Shown: positions 32,057-42,285 of the stretch, piece by piece
Position numbering within the stretch: position 1 is the stretch's first letter
Layout of the letters: each line of letters begins with the position of its first letter
Assembly: GCA_946902985.2 (NCBI GenBank)
Contig: OX336389.2
Coordinates: 279,045,527-279,109,526, forward strand
Source: Meconema thalassinum
Taxonomy: Eukaryota > Arthropoda > Insecta > Orthoptera > Tettigoniidae
DNA length: 64,000 nt
Direction: 5' to 3'
Translations under genes and position numbers: made by a program
The notes under the pieces: model-generated
Told to the model about the DNA's origin: nothing
Seen by the model: only the letters and a program-made list of their open reading frames with translations
Databases searched by the model: none

Positions 32057-32261
32057 TCAAATATGTTAAGTGCACCAACCAATCCTGTAGCCTACATAAC
32101 AGTTGAAGTAAACTATCCTGACATAATGTGCAGTTGCATAACTGGGTTTGCTTCTAGAGGGGGCTGAGTGAAAATTAGATGGGGGGTGGGGAGGGCTAAG
32201 ACATGATGAGACATATTCAATGAAAGCTAATATACAGTCCCGAAGTTTCAAAAACTCCTAT

Positions 32262-33582
32262 TGAAATGGCTTCTATAGCCCTCACTGTTGCGTGAGAAAT
32301 ATACTGTTTTCTACTAAGATATGTTGTTTTAATGGGCGCCAAGACCTCAACGCTATGTTGAAATCTAAATTTGTATTTAACAACACCTAGCTCTGGTAGA
32401 ACACCTTCAAGAATCTTTACTCTCAGATCGTGGTATGATTGGATCATTAACCCAACAAACAATTGTATCAGGAGAAGGAATTGGTCTATATCTAATGCTA
32501 CCTACTGAAAACAAAGATTGCATGGTTAAAAGAAATGAATTTATTGTATAAAAAACAAGTATAGCAAAATTAATAATAACAATAATAATAATAAGTTTGA
32601 ATTTAAATTGGAGCGTTGCGATTTAAATATTACCGCTAGAAAATTACGTGAAAACGGAGTCGGATAAATTACTGATTTTACTCTTATTCCCAAGCTATGA
32701 ATTTACTGAATTACTGAATATGAAACAAAGAAAGACGAGAGATTGCGTAGTTATGTGTCATTTGCGCTTACCACTGGAAATTGCCGTAGCATTTCCCTCG
32801 TACTGGATGTTGAAGTGAGCTTCCCATAGCCTCCTGGACGTCGTCATCTTCTTCGTTGTTGATGATATATTTGTAGATATGAAGATTTATGGTCCGAACA
32901 TCGGAACCAACACGTACAACCACAACGGTTAAGTTTCACAAAGATAGTCGCTAACTCCACTGAACATCGGAGCCACTCACTCGTGCAACCACACTGGTTA
33001 AATTTTACAACGAAAGTCCTCGTTTCCACGGCGTGCCAACCATATATGCACCCGCCGCATCCCCACTCTTCAGCCGACTTCTTCACGCTCGCCCTCCACT
33101 GATTGGCTGACCCCTCACGCGCTACTCCCCTCTTCTGGCTCATTACACTCGTCGGGAGGGTGAAGTCGTTTGCCGTTCCATACATCCGCCTTTTCTTGAC
33201 GATGCGACCCAGCCTTGCGTCATACTACATGACACGCATAAGCCGGTATCTGAATTCCCAGTGAGTCATGTCTCTCAATATACCCTAACTGACGAAACTC
33301 CGTAAAATTCCGTAATCATATAATTTTCTATGATATTGTCGTTCGTAATAATTTGCTCGATAGTGTTTTCTAAGACATAGAAAACCTATCTGTATGCTTA
33401 TAATTTTATAAAATGCTCCGAAAAATACCTTAATAATAATTATAATAAATTAATAATAATAATAATAATAAATTAACATGAAAAATTCTCTTGGCTGAAC
33501 AATTTGCCGCGTAAATAAATATAGAATGGGTTCCTACTGACTTATGCCAGTGGCATGAAAACCCCTCGAAAAACACGTTACA
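32262..33582 (-). repeat. 3' LTR of element A
   Basis: Minus-strand sequence starts TGTAACGTG and ends GCCATTTCA, the usual TG...CA. Differences from the 5' LTR include about 15 substitutions and one triplet-repeat length change, (AAT)n near 32580. CCAAT (33112-33116 complement) and TATA-like (33042-33047) are present. I see no clean polypurine tract next to 33583, only GAGGCGAA. Confidence 0.92.
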
Positions 33583-34658
33583 TATTCGCCTCGGATCATC
33601 GGATGATTTACCGTGACGACGGTCCATTATCCGATTATCCCAGACACGTTAACAAAATCCCATACAAAATACATATTACATAAATGAAATCACCCTAAAT
33701 TACATATATATACACTCATAATTTTTCTTCACACACTTTGCGTCAAAGTTTGTTGTCACTATGGATTGCACTTTGCAACCAGTCCAATGTTTTTCATATA
33801 GAATAATGTTCCACGGATATTTCCGCCTCTCAAATTTCTCTATGTTGGAAAAATAGACATAAATAATGTGTGAGCACTATGTAGGCCTATATAAGATGTC
33901 ACATCACACGCATCAAAGGTGTTCTGATATATTTATCACCACCGAACTTCCTAATTTCACTGGAGGTCCCTTCCTTATGGTGAAATTTAATCTCACTTAT
34001 CACTAAGCACACGATCACACTATTGTGGCAGCGCCTCGTGACCATAATACTTAATCTCTCTTTAAAGTAGATTAAATTAATATTGACTTCTGAAAAAAAA
34101 ACAGCAAGTGCGCATTACATATAACACCAAATATTTCTGTGCCGTAATCGCCCTGTCTTCTTAAGTTCCCGTAGACCATATTCTACTTAATACTAGTTCT
34201 CAACACAGACCAGTTCTCCTCACACAAATAATACCTTTGTACAAATTACCTTAAATTACACGCTTACAAATCTTACATGGCGAGGCCGTAAACAGAAATC
34301 ACGTGTGCTGTTATGTATGAGTTTCATGAAGGACTGTCTCGCCTTCTGATGGCCCATCTTTTGTCTCGTGGACGCCTTAAGCAAAAATACCCTGTTCAAG
34401 CGCTCACCCATCTCTAGGAGACAAATGGGAATTCACCAGCGTTACCAAATTCTGGCCTTGGTGTATCGAGACATTTTAGTGCTCAAGAGCATCCGACAAT
34501 CCCGTCATATTTCCCTGGACCTTAAAAACTCTCATTTACTTACATACTACCCCCCTGTGTGACTTCTGATACGCCTGCCTTGAAGACCAGATCTTCCACG
34601 CACCAAATACCACACTTACTGATTTGATAGGCTGGCTCGCCAGCTAAGCACACTCACT
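33583..34658 (-). other. 3' non-coding region of element A
   Basis: Lies between the pol remnant and the 3' LTR. Short frames only and no envelope-like ORF, signal peptide or transmembrane segment. AT-rich. Confidence 0.55.
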
Positions 34659-34945
34659 TTATGACACATATTTTCGTAGACTATGTATATTATACGTCCC
34701 GTATAATCTGTTTCCCTTACTATCCTCCAGCACATATGCTGTTTTGCCAATACGTTTGGAAACTATAAATGTTTCTGTGTCACCTGCTTCCAACCTCGCA
34801 AGTGGCTCCCTTAAATGAACGTCATCACGTTGCTCCACTAGCATATTTCTCAGTGTCTGTAACGATGCCCTGTTGCTACTGTCCACACTTGCTAACCCTA
34901 CTTTCCTCTGGTGTAACACCTCTACTCGACACTCTATGACCTAAA
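34659..34945 (-). pseudogene. Element A integrase C-terminal remnant
   Basis: About 90 codons read GLASVDSSNRASLQTL ... ETFIVSKRIGKTAYVLED ... GTYNIHSLRKYVS. The last part has the pattern of the integrase C-terminal tail in Ty3/gypsy elements (Y-x-L-x-D-x-x-G-x-x-x-G-x-Y-x-x-x-x-L). It is in another frame than RT and joined to it directly, so everything between RT and this tail has been deleted. The joint lies at about 34937-34945 next to a T run and GGTCATA. Confidence 0.6.
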
Positions 34946-36205
34946 AAAAGTCACTTCTGACTGACAGAATGACGACTTAGACAGCTTCAAAGTGAACCCT
35001 GCCTGATCTAACTTCTGAAAAACTATATTTAAATGTCGTAGATGCTCCTCAAAACTGCGTGAACTAATTACCATATCATCAATGTAAATGGTTACAAACT
35101 CTCCTGTGTCATCCCCTAATGCGATGTTTAAAGCCCGAATTAAAGCTGCTGAACTACTCCTTAACCCATAAGGTGTTCTACAAAATTGATAAAGATTATA
35201 TTTATGACTAAAAGCTGTAAATGGTCTATCTTCGTACATAAGTGGCACTTGCCAAAAACTGGAACTCAAATCTACACAAGTGAAATACTTCTTCCCCTCA
35301 AATGTTTGCATTAATTCCTCTATTGACATAGATTTCAGCTGATCTGAACTAATTCTACTGTTAACCAAACGAGCGTCTAAACAAATACGAACTGTGCCGT
35401 CGGTCTTGGGTACCGTGATCAAAGAATTAGCATATGGACTGTTAGAGTGCTCAATAATCCCATCTTCAAGCATCTGATTAATTTGTGCCTCAACTGCACT
35501 CTGATAAGCGAAAGGTACAGGATATCTATGTCCTGTGAATACTGACCTATCAATAACGTTCAATGAATGTGTATAGCAATTGGCCATACCAATGCGATCC
35601 TCAAAAACTCTCCTATTACACAATAACACATCATAGAGCCGAACACACTTTTCATCCTCTATATTTCCCTGAAATGCAGCATCACGTAACGAGTCCTCTA
35701 GACTTCCGTTCGTAATCACACTGCCCACTAAACATGGAGAACCCCGCTCTACGCCTGGCGATATCTCATTTAAAGTACAAATCACACCTACAACACTACT
35801 TCTCTGAATATGGTCATTGAACGCTACTTCTACTTCAGAATCTCCCCATTTAAATTTCAAACTCCCTACATCATAACATAAGTTACCAGACACTCTACTT
35901 AGCCACTCTGAACCCAAGATAACACTGAATACTAAATTTGGAATTACAAGACAAATCTGCTTTTCTATATGATTATTAATTTTAATGTCTACTAAAACTT
36001 GCTTAGAAATTACTTTAGACCTCTTTCCAACAGCTGTGATAACAAAAGTGCTTTTAATTGGCATCTCCTCAAAATTTACTCCAGTTCCTTTCATTTTATC
36101 ATAAAATGCACTACTTATGCAACTCTTCATACAACCACTATCAATTAAAACATCTGTGTACGCCTCGGACACGTTAAATTTAACTATGGGGCTCTTACTA
36201 GCCAC
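34934..36205 (-). CDS. Element A pol: aspartic protease and N-terminal two thirds of RT
   Basis: Protease: LIDSG near residues 20-24, then ILGSEWL at about residue 92, as in retropepsins. RT: FAYQSAVEAQINQMLEDGII, DGTVRICLDARLVN, FTCVDLSSSFWQVPL (catalytic Asp present), PYGLRSSSAALIRAL and YIDDMV at residues 374-379 (both catalytic Asp present). The frame stops after SEVTFFRS where FLGH is expected. A typical Ty3/gypsy pol continues for roughly 700 more residues. The frame is open upstream of residue 1 to about 36346, including CFKHEPGC, perhaps a decayed zinc knuckle. pol is not in the gag frame, so a frameshift would have been used. Confidence 0.9.
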   Translation of the reverse strand: MASKSPIVKFNVSEAYTDVLIDSGCMKSCISSAFYDKMKGTGVNFEEMPIKSTFVITAVGKRSKVISKQVLVDIKINNHIEKQICLVIPNLVFSVILGSEWLSRVSGNLCYDVGSLKFKWGDSEVEVAFNDHIQRSSVVGVICTLNEISPGVERGSPCLVGSVITNGSLEDSLRDAAFQGNIEDEKCVRLYDVLLCNRRVFEDRIGMANCYTHSLNVIDRSVFTGHRYPVPFAYQSAVEAQINQMLEDGIIEHSNSPYANSLITVPKTDGTVRICLDARLVNSRISSDQLKSMSIEELMQTFEGKKYFTCVDLSSSFWQVPLMYEDRPFTAFSHKYNLYQFCRTPYGLRSSSAALIRALNIALGDDTGEFVTIYIDDMVISSRSFEEHLRHLNIVFQKLDQAGFTLKLSKSSFCQSEVTFFRS

Positions 36206-36321
36206 TTCCTGAATAATACCTTCATCATTTAGTTCACGTAATAATTCATTTCTTACATTTAGGTCATAGGGTTCCTGTATAATTGTATGGACAGGGCATG
36301 TTACAGACTGAGCTTCTGATC

Positions 36322-36783
36322 TTACATAGCAGCCTGGTTCGTGTTTAAAGCATTGCTACCGCTTGGTGTAGTACTACTGACTACTGCACTGGTCTGGTTG
36401 TTCTGGGTTGTATTAACGGTATCTCTCTGTCCGTTATTACCATTGGGCTGATTCCCTCCTTGACCCCTGTTCTGGTTTTAATAATAATTATTATTATTAT
36501 ACCGCCCTTGGTTACCCCTTTAATCGTTATTTCTGCCTTGATTTCCCCTGAAATCATTATTTCTACCTTGGTAGTTCGTACCATACCCATTTCCTCTGTA
36601 CTGGTTATGCTGATTATTATTATTACTATTTTGGTTCCCCCAATTTTGAACGCTGGCCCCTTCGCCACTGTTCCCTTAAACTTCCTGGTTCCTATTCTCA
36701 TTAGGCCTGTTATTATTGTTACCCTGGTTCCTACCGAAATTCTCCTCGTAACCGCCTCTTCCCAGAGCATCGAATGTACTCAA
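36322..36783 (-). pseudogene. Element A gag nucleocapsid-like Asn/Gly/Arg-rich tail, several TAA stops
   Basis: The gag frame continues past the TAA at 36784 into sequence rich in N, Q, G and R (for example FGRNQGNNNNRPNENRN and GRNNDFRGNQGRNND). In-frame TAA codons are at 36784, 36676, 36520, 36478 and 36322, with no TAG, TGA or frame change. The composition is right for an RNA-binding nucleocapsid without CCHC knuckles. The annotated-looking ORFs in other frames here (poly-Ile) are artefacts of AAT/ATT codons. Confidence 0.6.
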
Positions 36784-38244
36784 TTAATTCTCCACTTGTG
36801 AGATAGATTTAACATTTTGGATACAGGCAGCTTCTTTGATTCTGTATGGAAAATGTCTTAGTAATAGCCTGACTACATCACTCTCCTCCTTCAAACCATC
36901 TATATATTTGCACGTTAATACCTGTCCTAAAAAGTACTCGGTCATAGTGTAGTTGCCTCTCGGGTTATATTTCCCACACACAATTCCCTCACGGTGCTGA
37001 GACTGAATGACCTCATTCCAAAATTTCTCATAAAATTTAACTTTGAAATCTGTAATATTCTCAAAATTGTCCCTGTAGACAGCAAACCAGTTTCTTGTCT
37101 CCCCTACAAACGCTTGCTCTAAAATTTCAACTACCTGGCACCACTCAACACTATCATCTTCCAGCCTCTCCCCGAATGTATTTTCTATAGTATTCATGAA
37201 CTTCATTGGACAACCCTGCCGATTACTAAATTTGCCTAGTTCTATTTCCCTGTGTGTGCTATTCACATAAACTGGCCTACTCTGGCTATTTTCCTGCCTA
37301 ATTCTAGCTTTCAACTTCTGTTCTAATTCAGCAATTTTCTCCTCAGCATTTCTTTCGATATTAGTTACAGTTAACCTAATGCTCCCTTCCGATGCTTCAA
37401 CTTTACCACTTAACTGAGCTTGTTTCTCACTAATCTCATTAATGCTTTCCTTATTCCTCTCCCTTAAAGTATTAACTTCAGTGATTATTTCTGCATGTAC
37501 TTTATCAATTCTTCCCCCCAGCTGTTCTTTAACCTCTTTTGTTGCTACCTGAATCTTATCAATTTCTCCCCCCAATTGCTTTTTGACCTGCTGTGTTTCA
37601 TGTTGCACTAGTTCTTTTAAATTTTCAGCCTGTGTACTGATTCTAATTTCCAACTCCTCTTGTACTTTTCCTAACTTTCTGTCTACATCTGCTACAATTT
37701 CTTTAGCCTTCTCTTCCATCACCCCTCTGATTTCTCCTCTAATCTGCTCAAATTTCTTATCTAATTTTAGATTGTTCTCTTCAAATTTCTCATTTAATTT
37801 ATTGCTCACTTCCTTACTGCTCTGTTCCAATTTAGCATTTAAACTATCACTCAGCTCCCTATTACTCTCTTTATTTTCCCTAATATTTTGTTCAAGTTTT
37901 GCGTATAAAGCTTCAGTACTCCCTTTATTTTCCCTACTATTTTGTTCAAGTCTAGAGTTTAAAGCATCAGTACTAATTTTGTTTTTTTGCATAAATTGGA
38001 GAAGCAAACTCTCTAACCCTGCTTGACTGTTTTGATTACCCCCCTCAGTATCGGGATTTACCTCCGACATCCCTGTACAGCTTTCATTTCCAAGACTAGC
38101 CATACTGCTCGTATCTTCACTATCCAACTGGTGACCACTACGCAGCTTCATCTCTTCCTCAGCACAACCCATGCTGATACACACCGATAAATGGAAAACC
38201 CCCAAAATACAGGCACAGAAATATATACCCTTCTCCTTCCACAA
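36784..38244 (-). CDS. Element A gag
   Basis: 486 codons open, but translation probably begins at an internal Met (MKLRSGHQLD, about residue 32), since the first 30 residues overlap the leader. Residues about 75-310 are a long heptad-rich coiled coil with tandem ALYAKLEQN/SLNAKLEQSSKE and KEQLGGxIDKV units. Residues about 340-480 have the Retrotrans_gag-like pattern: CPMKFMNTIENTF, WCQVVEILEQAFVGETRNWF, FKVKFYEKFWNEVIQ, YFLGQVLTCKYIDGLKEE, LLLRHFPYRIKEA. Gag would assemble particles in the cytoplasm. It ends at the TAA discussed for the nucleocapsid-like tail. Confidence 0.85.
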   Translation of the reverse strand: MWKEKGIYFCACILGVFHLSVCISMGCAEEEMKLRSGHQLDSEDTSSMASLGNESCTGMSEVNPDTEGGNQNSQAGLESLLLQFMQKNKISTDALNSRLEQNSRENKGSTEALYAKLEQNIRENKESNRELSDSLNAKLEQSSKEVSNKLNEKFEENNLKLDKKFEQIRGEIRGVMEEKAKEIVADVDRKLGKVQEELEIRISTQAENLKELVQHETQQVKKQLGGEIDKIQVATKEVKEQLGGRIDKVHAEIITEVNTLRERNKESINEISEKQAQLSGKVEASEGSIRLTVTNIERNAEEKIAELEQKLKARIRQENSQSRPVYVNSTHREIELGKFSNRQGCPMKFMNTIENTFGERLEDDSVEWCQVVEILEQAFVGETRNWFAVYRDNFENITDFKVKFYEKFWNEVIQSQHREGIVCGKYNPRGNYTMTEYFLGQVLTCKYIDGLKEESDVVRLLLRHFPYRIKEAACIQNVKSISQVEN

Positions 38245-38262
38245 ATGTTATTAGGTTTTCAT

Positions 38263-38278
38263 CCCCACGTTGGGCGCC
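38263..38278 (-). promoter_or_regulatory. Element A primer-binding site, tRNA-Lys type
   Basis: Three bases after the 5' LTR the minus strand reads GGCGCCCAACGTGGGG. This is complementary to the 3' end of animal tRNA-Lys(CUU), the same primer class used by gypsy-like elements and foamy viruses. Reverse transcription would start here. Confidence 0.8.
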
Positions 38279-38281
38279 GAA

Positions 38282-39605
38282 TGAAATGGCTTCTATAGCC
38301 CTCACTGTTGCGTGAGAAATATACTGTTTTCTACTAAGATATGTTGTTTGAATGGGCGCCAAGACCTCAACGCTATGTTGAAATCTAAATTTGTATTTAA
38401 CAACACCTAGCTCTGGTAGAACACCTTCAAGAATCTTTACTCTCAGATCGTGGTATGATTGGATCATTAACCCAACAAACAATTGTATCAGGAGAAGGAA
38501 TTGGTCTATATCTAATGCTACCTACTGAAAACAAAGATTTCATGGTTATAAGAAATGAATTTATTGTATAAAAAACAAGTATAGCAAAATTAATAATAAC
38601 AATAATAATAATAATAAGTTTGAATTTAAATTGGAGCGTTGCGATTTAAATATTACCGCTAGAAAATTACGTGAAAACGGAGTCGGATAAATTACTGATT
38701 TTACTCTTATTCCCAAGCTATGAATTTACTGAATTACTGAATATGAAACAAAGAAAGACGAGAGATTGCGTAGTTATGTGTCATTCGCGCTTACCACTGG
38801 AAATTGCCGTAGCATTTCCCTCGTACTGGATGTTGAAGTGAGCTTCCCATAGCCTCCTGGACGTCGTCATCTTCTTCGTTGTTGATGATATATTTGTAGA
38901 TATGAAGATTTATGGTCCGAACATCGGAACCAACACGTACAACCACAACGGTTAAGTTTCACAAAGATAGTCGCTAACTCCACTGAACATCGGAGCCACT
39001 CACTCGTGCAACCATACTGGTTAAATTTTACAACGAAAGTCCTCGTTTCCACGGCGTGCCAACCATATATGCACCCGCCGCATCCCTACTCTTCAGCCGA
39101 CTTCTTCACGCCCGCCCTCCACTGATTGGCTGACCCCTCACGCGCTACTCCCCTCTTCTGGCTCATTACACTCGGCGGGAGGGTGAAGTCGTTTGCCGTT
39201 CCATACATCCGCCTTTTCTTGACGATGCGACCCAGCCTTGCGTCATACTACTTGACAAGCATAAGCCTGTATCAGAATTCCCAGTGAGTCATGTCTCTCA
39301 ATATACCCTAACTGACGAAACTCCGTAAAATTCCGTAATCATATAATTTTCTATGATATTGTCGTTCGTAATAATTTGCTCGATAGTGTTTTCTAAGACA
39401 TAGAAAACCTATCTGTATGCTTATAATTTTATAAAATGCTCCGAAAAATACCTTAATAATAATTATAATAAATTAATAATAATAATAATAATAAATTAAC
39501 ATGAAAAATTCTCTTGGCTGAACAATTTGCCGCGTAAATAAATATAGAATGGCTTCCTTCTGACTTATGCCAGTGGCATGAAAATCCCTCGAAAAACACG
39601 TTACA
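38282..39605 (-). repeat. 5' LTR of element A, with promoter and candidate spliced ORF
   Basis: Same TG...CA ends as the 3' LTR. CCAAT (complement at 39125-39129) precedes a TATA-like ATATAT (39065-39070). On the minus strand a GTAAGC donor-like site (38789-38794) and TTTCAG acceptor-like site (38525-38530) are at the positions seen in the old LTR at 73-1275. The short frame upstream of the donor starts at an ATG in GAAGAAGATGACGACG, and the same HTH-like reading appears after the acceptor. Confidence 0.9.
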
Positions 39606-39683
39606 CTATCTATATTCTTTATGTGTTTGATTTCAGTAGCATTTGCACTTATCAATGTACAAATGCGCGACAATTAACAATGT

Positions 39684-40051
39684 GTTTTGTTTGTTTGTTT
39701 GTTTGTTTGTTTTAGCGTGTGGCTTTTAGTGCCGGAAGTGTCCGAGGACATGTTCGGCTCGCCAGAGTTTGTAGCTGCTTCTATGCGGACACCCATGGGG
39801 TGAGCTACAAGTACCGTTACGTGTGGAGTGTTGTCTGGGGAGGAAAGTGTGAATGCAAGGAAGGGGAATTGGAAGGTAGCGGCTGTGGCCTATAATTAGG
39901 GACCAACCCCAGCATTTGCCTGGAAGGAAGATGGGAAACCACAGAGGACCATCTTCAAGGTTGCCGGCGGGGGGGATTTGAACCTCCTCGCCTTCCGGAT
40001 GTGAGCGACTGCCTGCAGCCACGCCGTAACGACCACGGCTAACTCACCCGG
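39684..40051 (-). mobile_element. SINE (separate family, here called 8), minus strand, 9-bp TSD
   Basis: TAACAATGT flanks it (39675-39683 and 40052-40060). The 3' tail is (TTTG)n on the plus strand, so (CAAA)n. Central domain: CCCAGCATTTGCCTGGAAGG and GGGAAACCACAGAGGACC. The head complement has GATTTGAACCTCC (B box) and ACCACGGCTAACTCACCC (A-box side). Confidence 0.82.
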
Positions 40052-40060
40052 TAACAATGT

Positions 40061-42004
40061 TATTGATATTAAATTATAGAGTACCGTTTTCTTCGTGAAC
40101 TAATCTGACCCTTTCTATTCCTGACATTGTATAAATATTAATAAACTATAGTTTCCAAAAAAGTTTGATACAACTCGGCACACTATTACCAAACTCGGTC
40201 CAAAATGACATTCCCACTCCGATACTAAGAGGATGGTTACTGACAAGTGGTGTATTTTTGGAAAGGGATGAGGAAAGATAGTGCCACAGGCATCTCACTG
40301 CCAACCCTCTGGCTGACTGAACAGCTGACTATGCTAGACTACATATACATTTATAAACTTACAAAATCCAACCATTTGTCATCAATCCGAAGATTGCTGT
40401 ATTCAAAATTTAAACTTTAAACAAATTTCAGATTTGTATTATTTAACTCTGAAGGGTCAATGAACCCCCTAATCACGCCCCGCAGTTACGCTGTAACGAT
40501 TCGATCCCATACCTGTTAGATATAAAGGGTTATTCATTCATTTATTATCATATTTATTATTCTTATTAATTAGTACATCGATGAGATGATTTTTATATCA
40601 GATACTTGTAAGCGGTTTTTATTATTATAGTTAGAAAGATTTTTATTAATATTTATTTGTAAAGAGACGAAGTATTGTATATTGCAACAAGATTGCCAAT
40701 AAGGACCAACCCTATGTGTCACATTAGTGAACGACGTAGTAGTTATTTCACAACGGCAGGTAGCCATTGTCCCGGGATCTTAAAAACCCCAGAATGACGC
40801 AGTATCGTTTCACCACGGCTAAGAGTCATTGTCTCGGGATGCTAAAACCCCATGTGTAATCATCACGGGTTTGACCATCTAGTTCCTTCTGGAAGGAATA
40901 GAAGCTTGATATTTCACCTTATTGTGAAAGAATCACGCCATTTCTACTGTAGGTACGCTGCTAAATATTGCAAGTTGTGATGCAATTAGCCCTCGTGAGT
41001 GAATGAACACTGAAGAGAGGGAAGCTTACTAGGGTGGGAGACAGTCGAAGACCACGTGATCAGGAAGCTATTAGTACCTGCGCCCTCGACAAGACATTCA
41101 TTCATCAACAGCTCTCAATGAAGGGAGGAAGTAATAACCTGGCTTCCTGGTATAGCATCGAACTGAGTATACAGATTCGACACTGAACGATGTCTTGCCA
41201 ATATCCATATCAGCCGATAGTGGATTATATCCCTGCTCAACGGTCTTAACATAGATGGCGACGTAATTGATTATGGTATACCATATCTACTGAGATATCA
41301 CAACATTTTCAACATGAAACGGAACATCGAGATCATCTTGAACACTTTTTTTATGATGATACTTCAAATGGGTGAGCAAACAATTAAATATCCGACGTCT
41401 CTGTAATATGTAACTTCTAGATTAATATTCAATTCAAATGTTTATTTTCTTTTAAATTAATTGCCGCATTGAGTAATTTTAAATTCAATTGTGTGACTAT
41501 CACTATTCTGTTTTATTAATATTTTGTTTTTGCATTTAATAAATTCATTTTCTTTAAGGTAATGCCTATTTCTTTCATAGTGGTTAGTAAATTCTATAGG
41601 CAAATCAATCATACTCCTTAAATAAGTATTGAATGGTTAGTCAACTAAGTTACACTGCGGCCCGGGTAAGTGGTCTCGAACTCTACTGCTGACTGCCGAG
41701 GATTAATTAATAAATTTCGATTCACTGTCTTAAATAGGAATCTGGCGCTCAACAACTTATTTTATTATACTATCACAGGTAAGGTCACACCACAGTGTAT
41801 TTATATATTGTTTATTATTATCATGTTTGTTTAATTGAACCATTACAGTTGTCACCATAGTAAAGGACTTCTTTAAGAATGTTACAACGCCACTGACCGT
41901 GGGTGCACCAAGTCATCGACATGATACTTTCTATCCACAGGGGATGTTATAATCCACAGTATTGACAATTTATTTTCGATGCAAGAGTTGTCTTCTTCAT
42001 GAAA
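40061..42004. other. No gene; a duplicated 60-base unit at 40735-40852
   Basis: TATTTCACAACGGCAGGTAG ... GTCCCGGGATCTTAAAAACCCC and GTTTCACCACGGCTAAGAG ... GTCTCGGGATGCTAAAACCCC are two diverged copies about 63 bases apart. The rest of this 1.9 kb is unique-looking, with no ORF above 65 codons. Confidence 0.55.
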
Positions 42005-42285
42005 GCATGTTTTGTTGTTATTGTTGCTCATTCATTTTAGGAGCTTGGGACTTCTTGATCATCAACCCCGTGCACTTTGGTGTGCTTGTGTGGCAACCTG
42101 TGTTTCTTTGGTGACTGTAGAAATGTGTTTAACTTTACTTATTAGGATCGAGGCTATGGTAAGTGCCCCGGTATTTGAGATAAGGTACTTTCCAGTGGTT
42201 TCCCTAGAAGGATAGTCACTGTTAGAAACAGAGATTCGAACCTCCAATTTTCGGACATACTGCAAGTCCCCACCGTGGCCGTGGT
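42005..42285 (-). mobile_element. SINE family 5, minus strand
   Basis: Matches 10718-11008 and 47990-48275: TTGTTGTTATTGTTG tail, TTTTAGGAGCTTGGGAC, AGAGATTCGAACCTCC (B-box complement) and CACCGTGGCCGTGGTGAGC. The central domain is shortened. Confidence 0.78.

Larger units (their letters stand above)
32262..39605 (-). mobile_element. Element A: Ty3/gypsy LTR retrotransposon, internally deleted
   Basis: Two LTRs of about 1.32 kb (32262-33582 and 38282-39605) are about 1% different by eye. CTAT flanks both outer ends (32258-32261 and 39606-39609), a 4-bp TSD. On the coding (minus) strand the order is 5' LTR, primer site, gag, protease and N-terminal RT, then a jump to the integrase C-terminus, then 3' LTR. 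The end of RT, RNase H and the integrase core are missing. Any mobility would need proteins supplied from elsewhere. Element B does not supply them since it is itself broken. Confidence 0.93.

Noticed and set aside
33583..34658. An envelope gene in element A
   Set aside because: No ORF of useful length, signal peptide, cleavage site or membrane segment is visible. Treated as 3' non-coding sequence.
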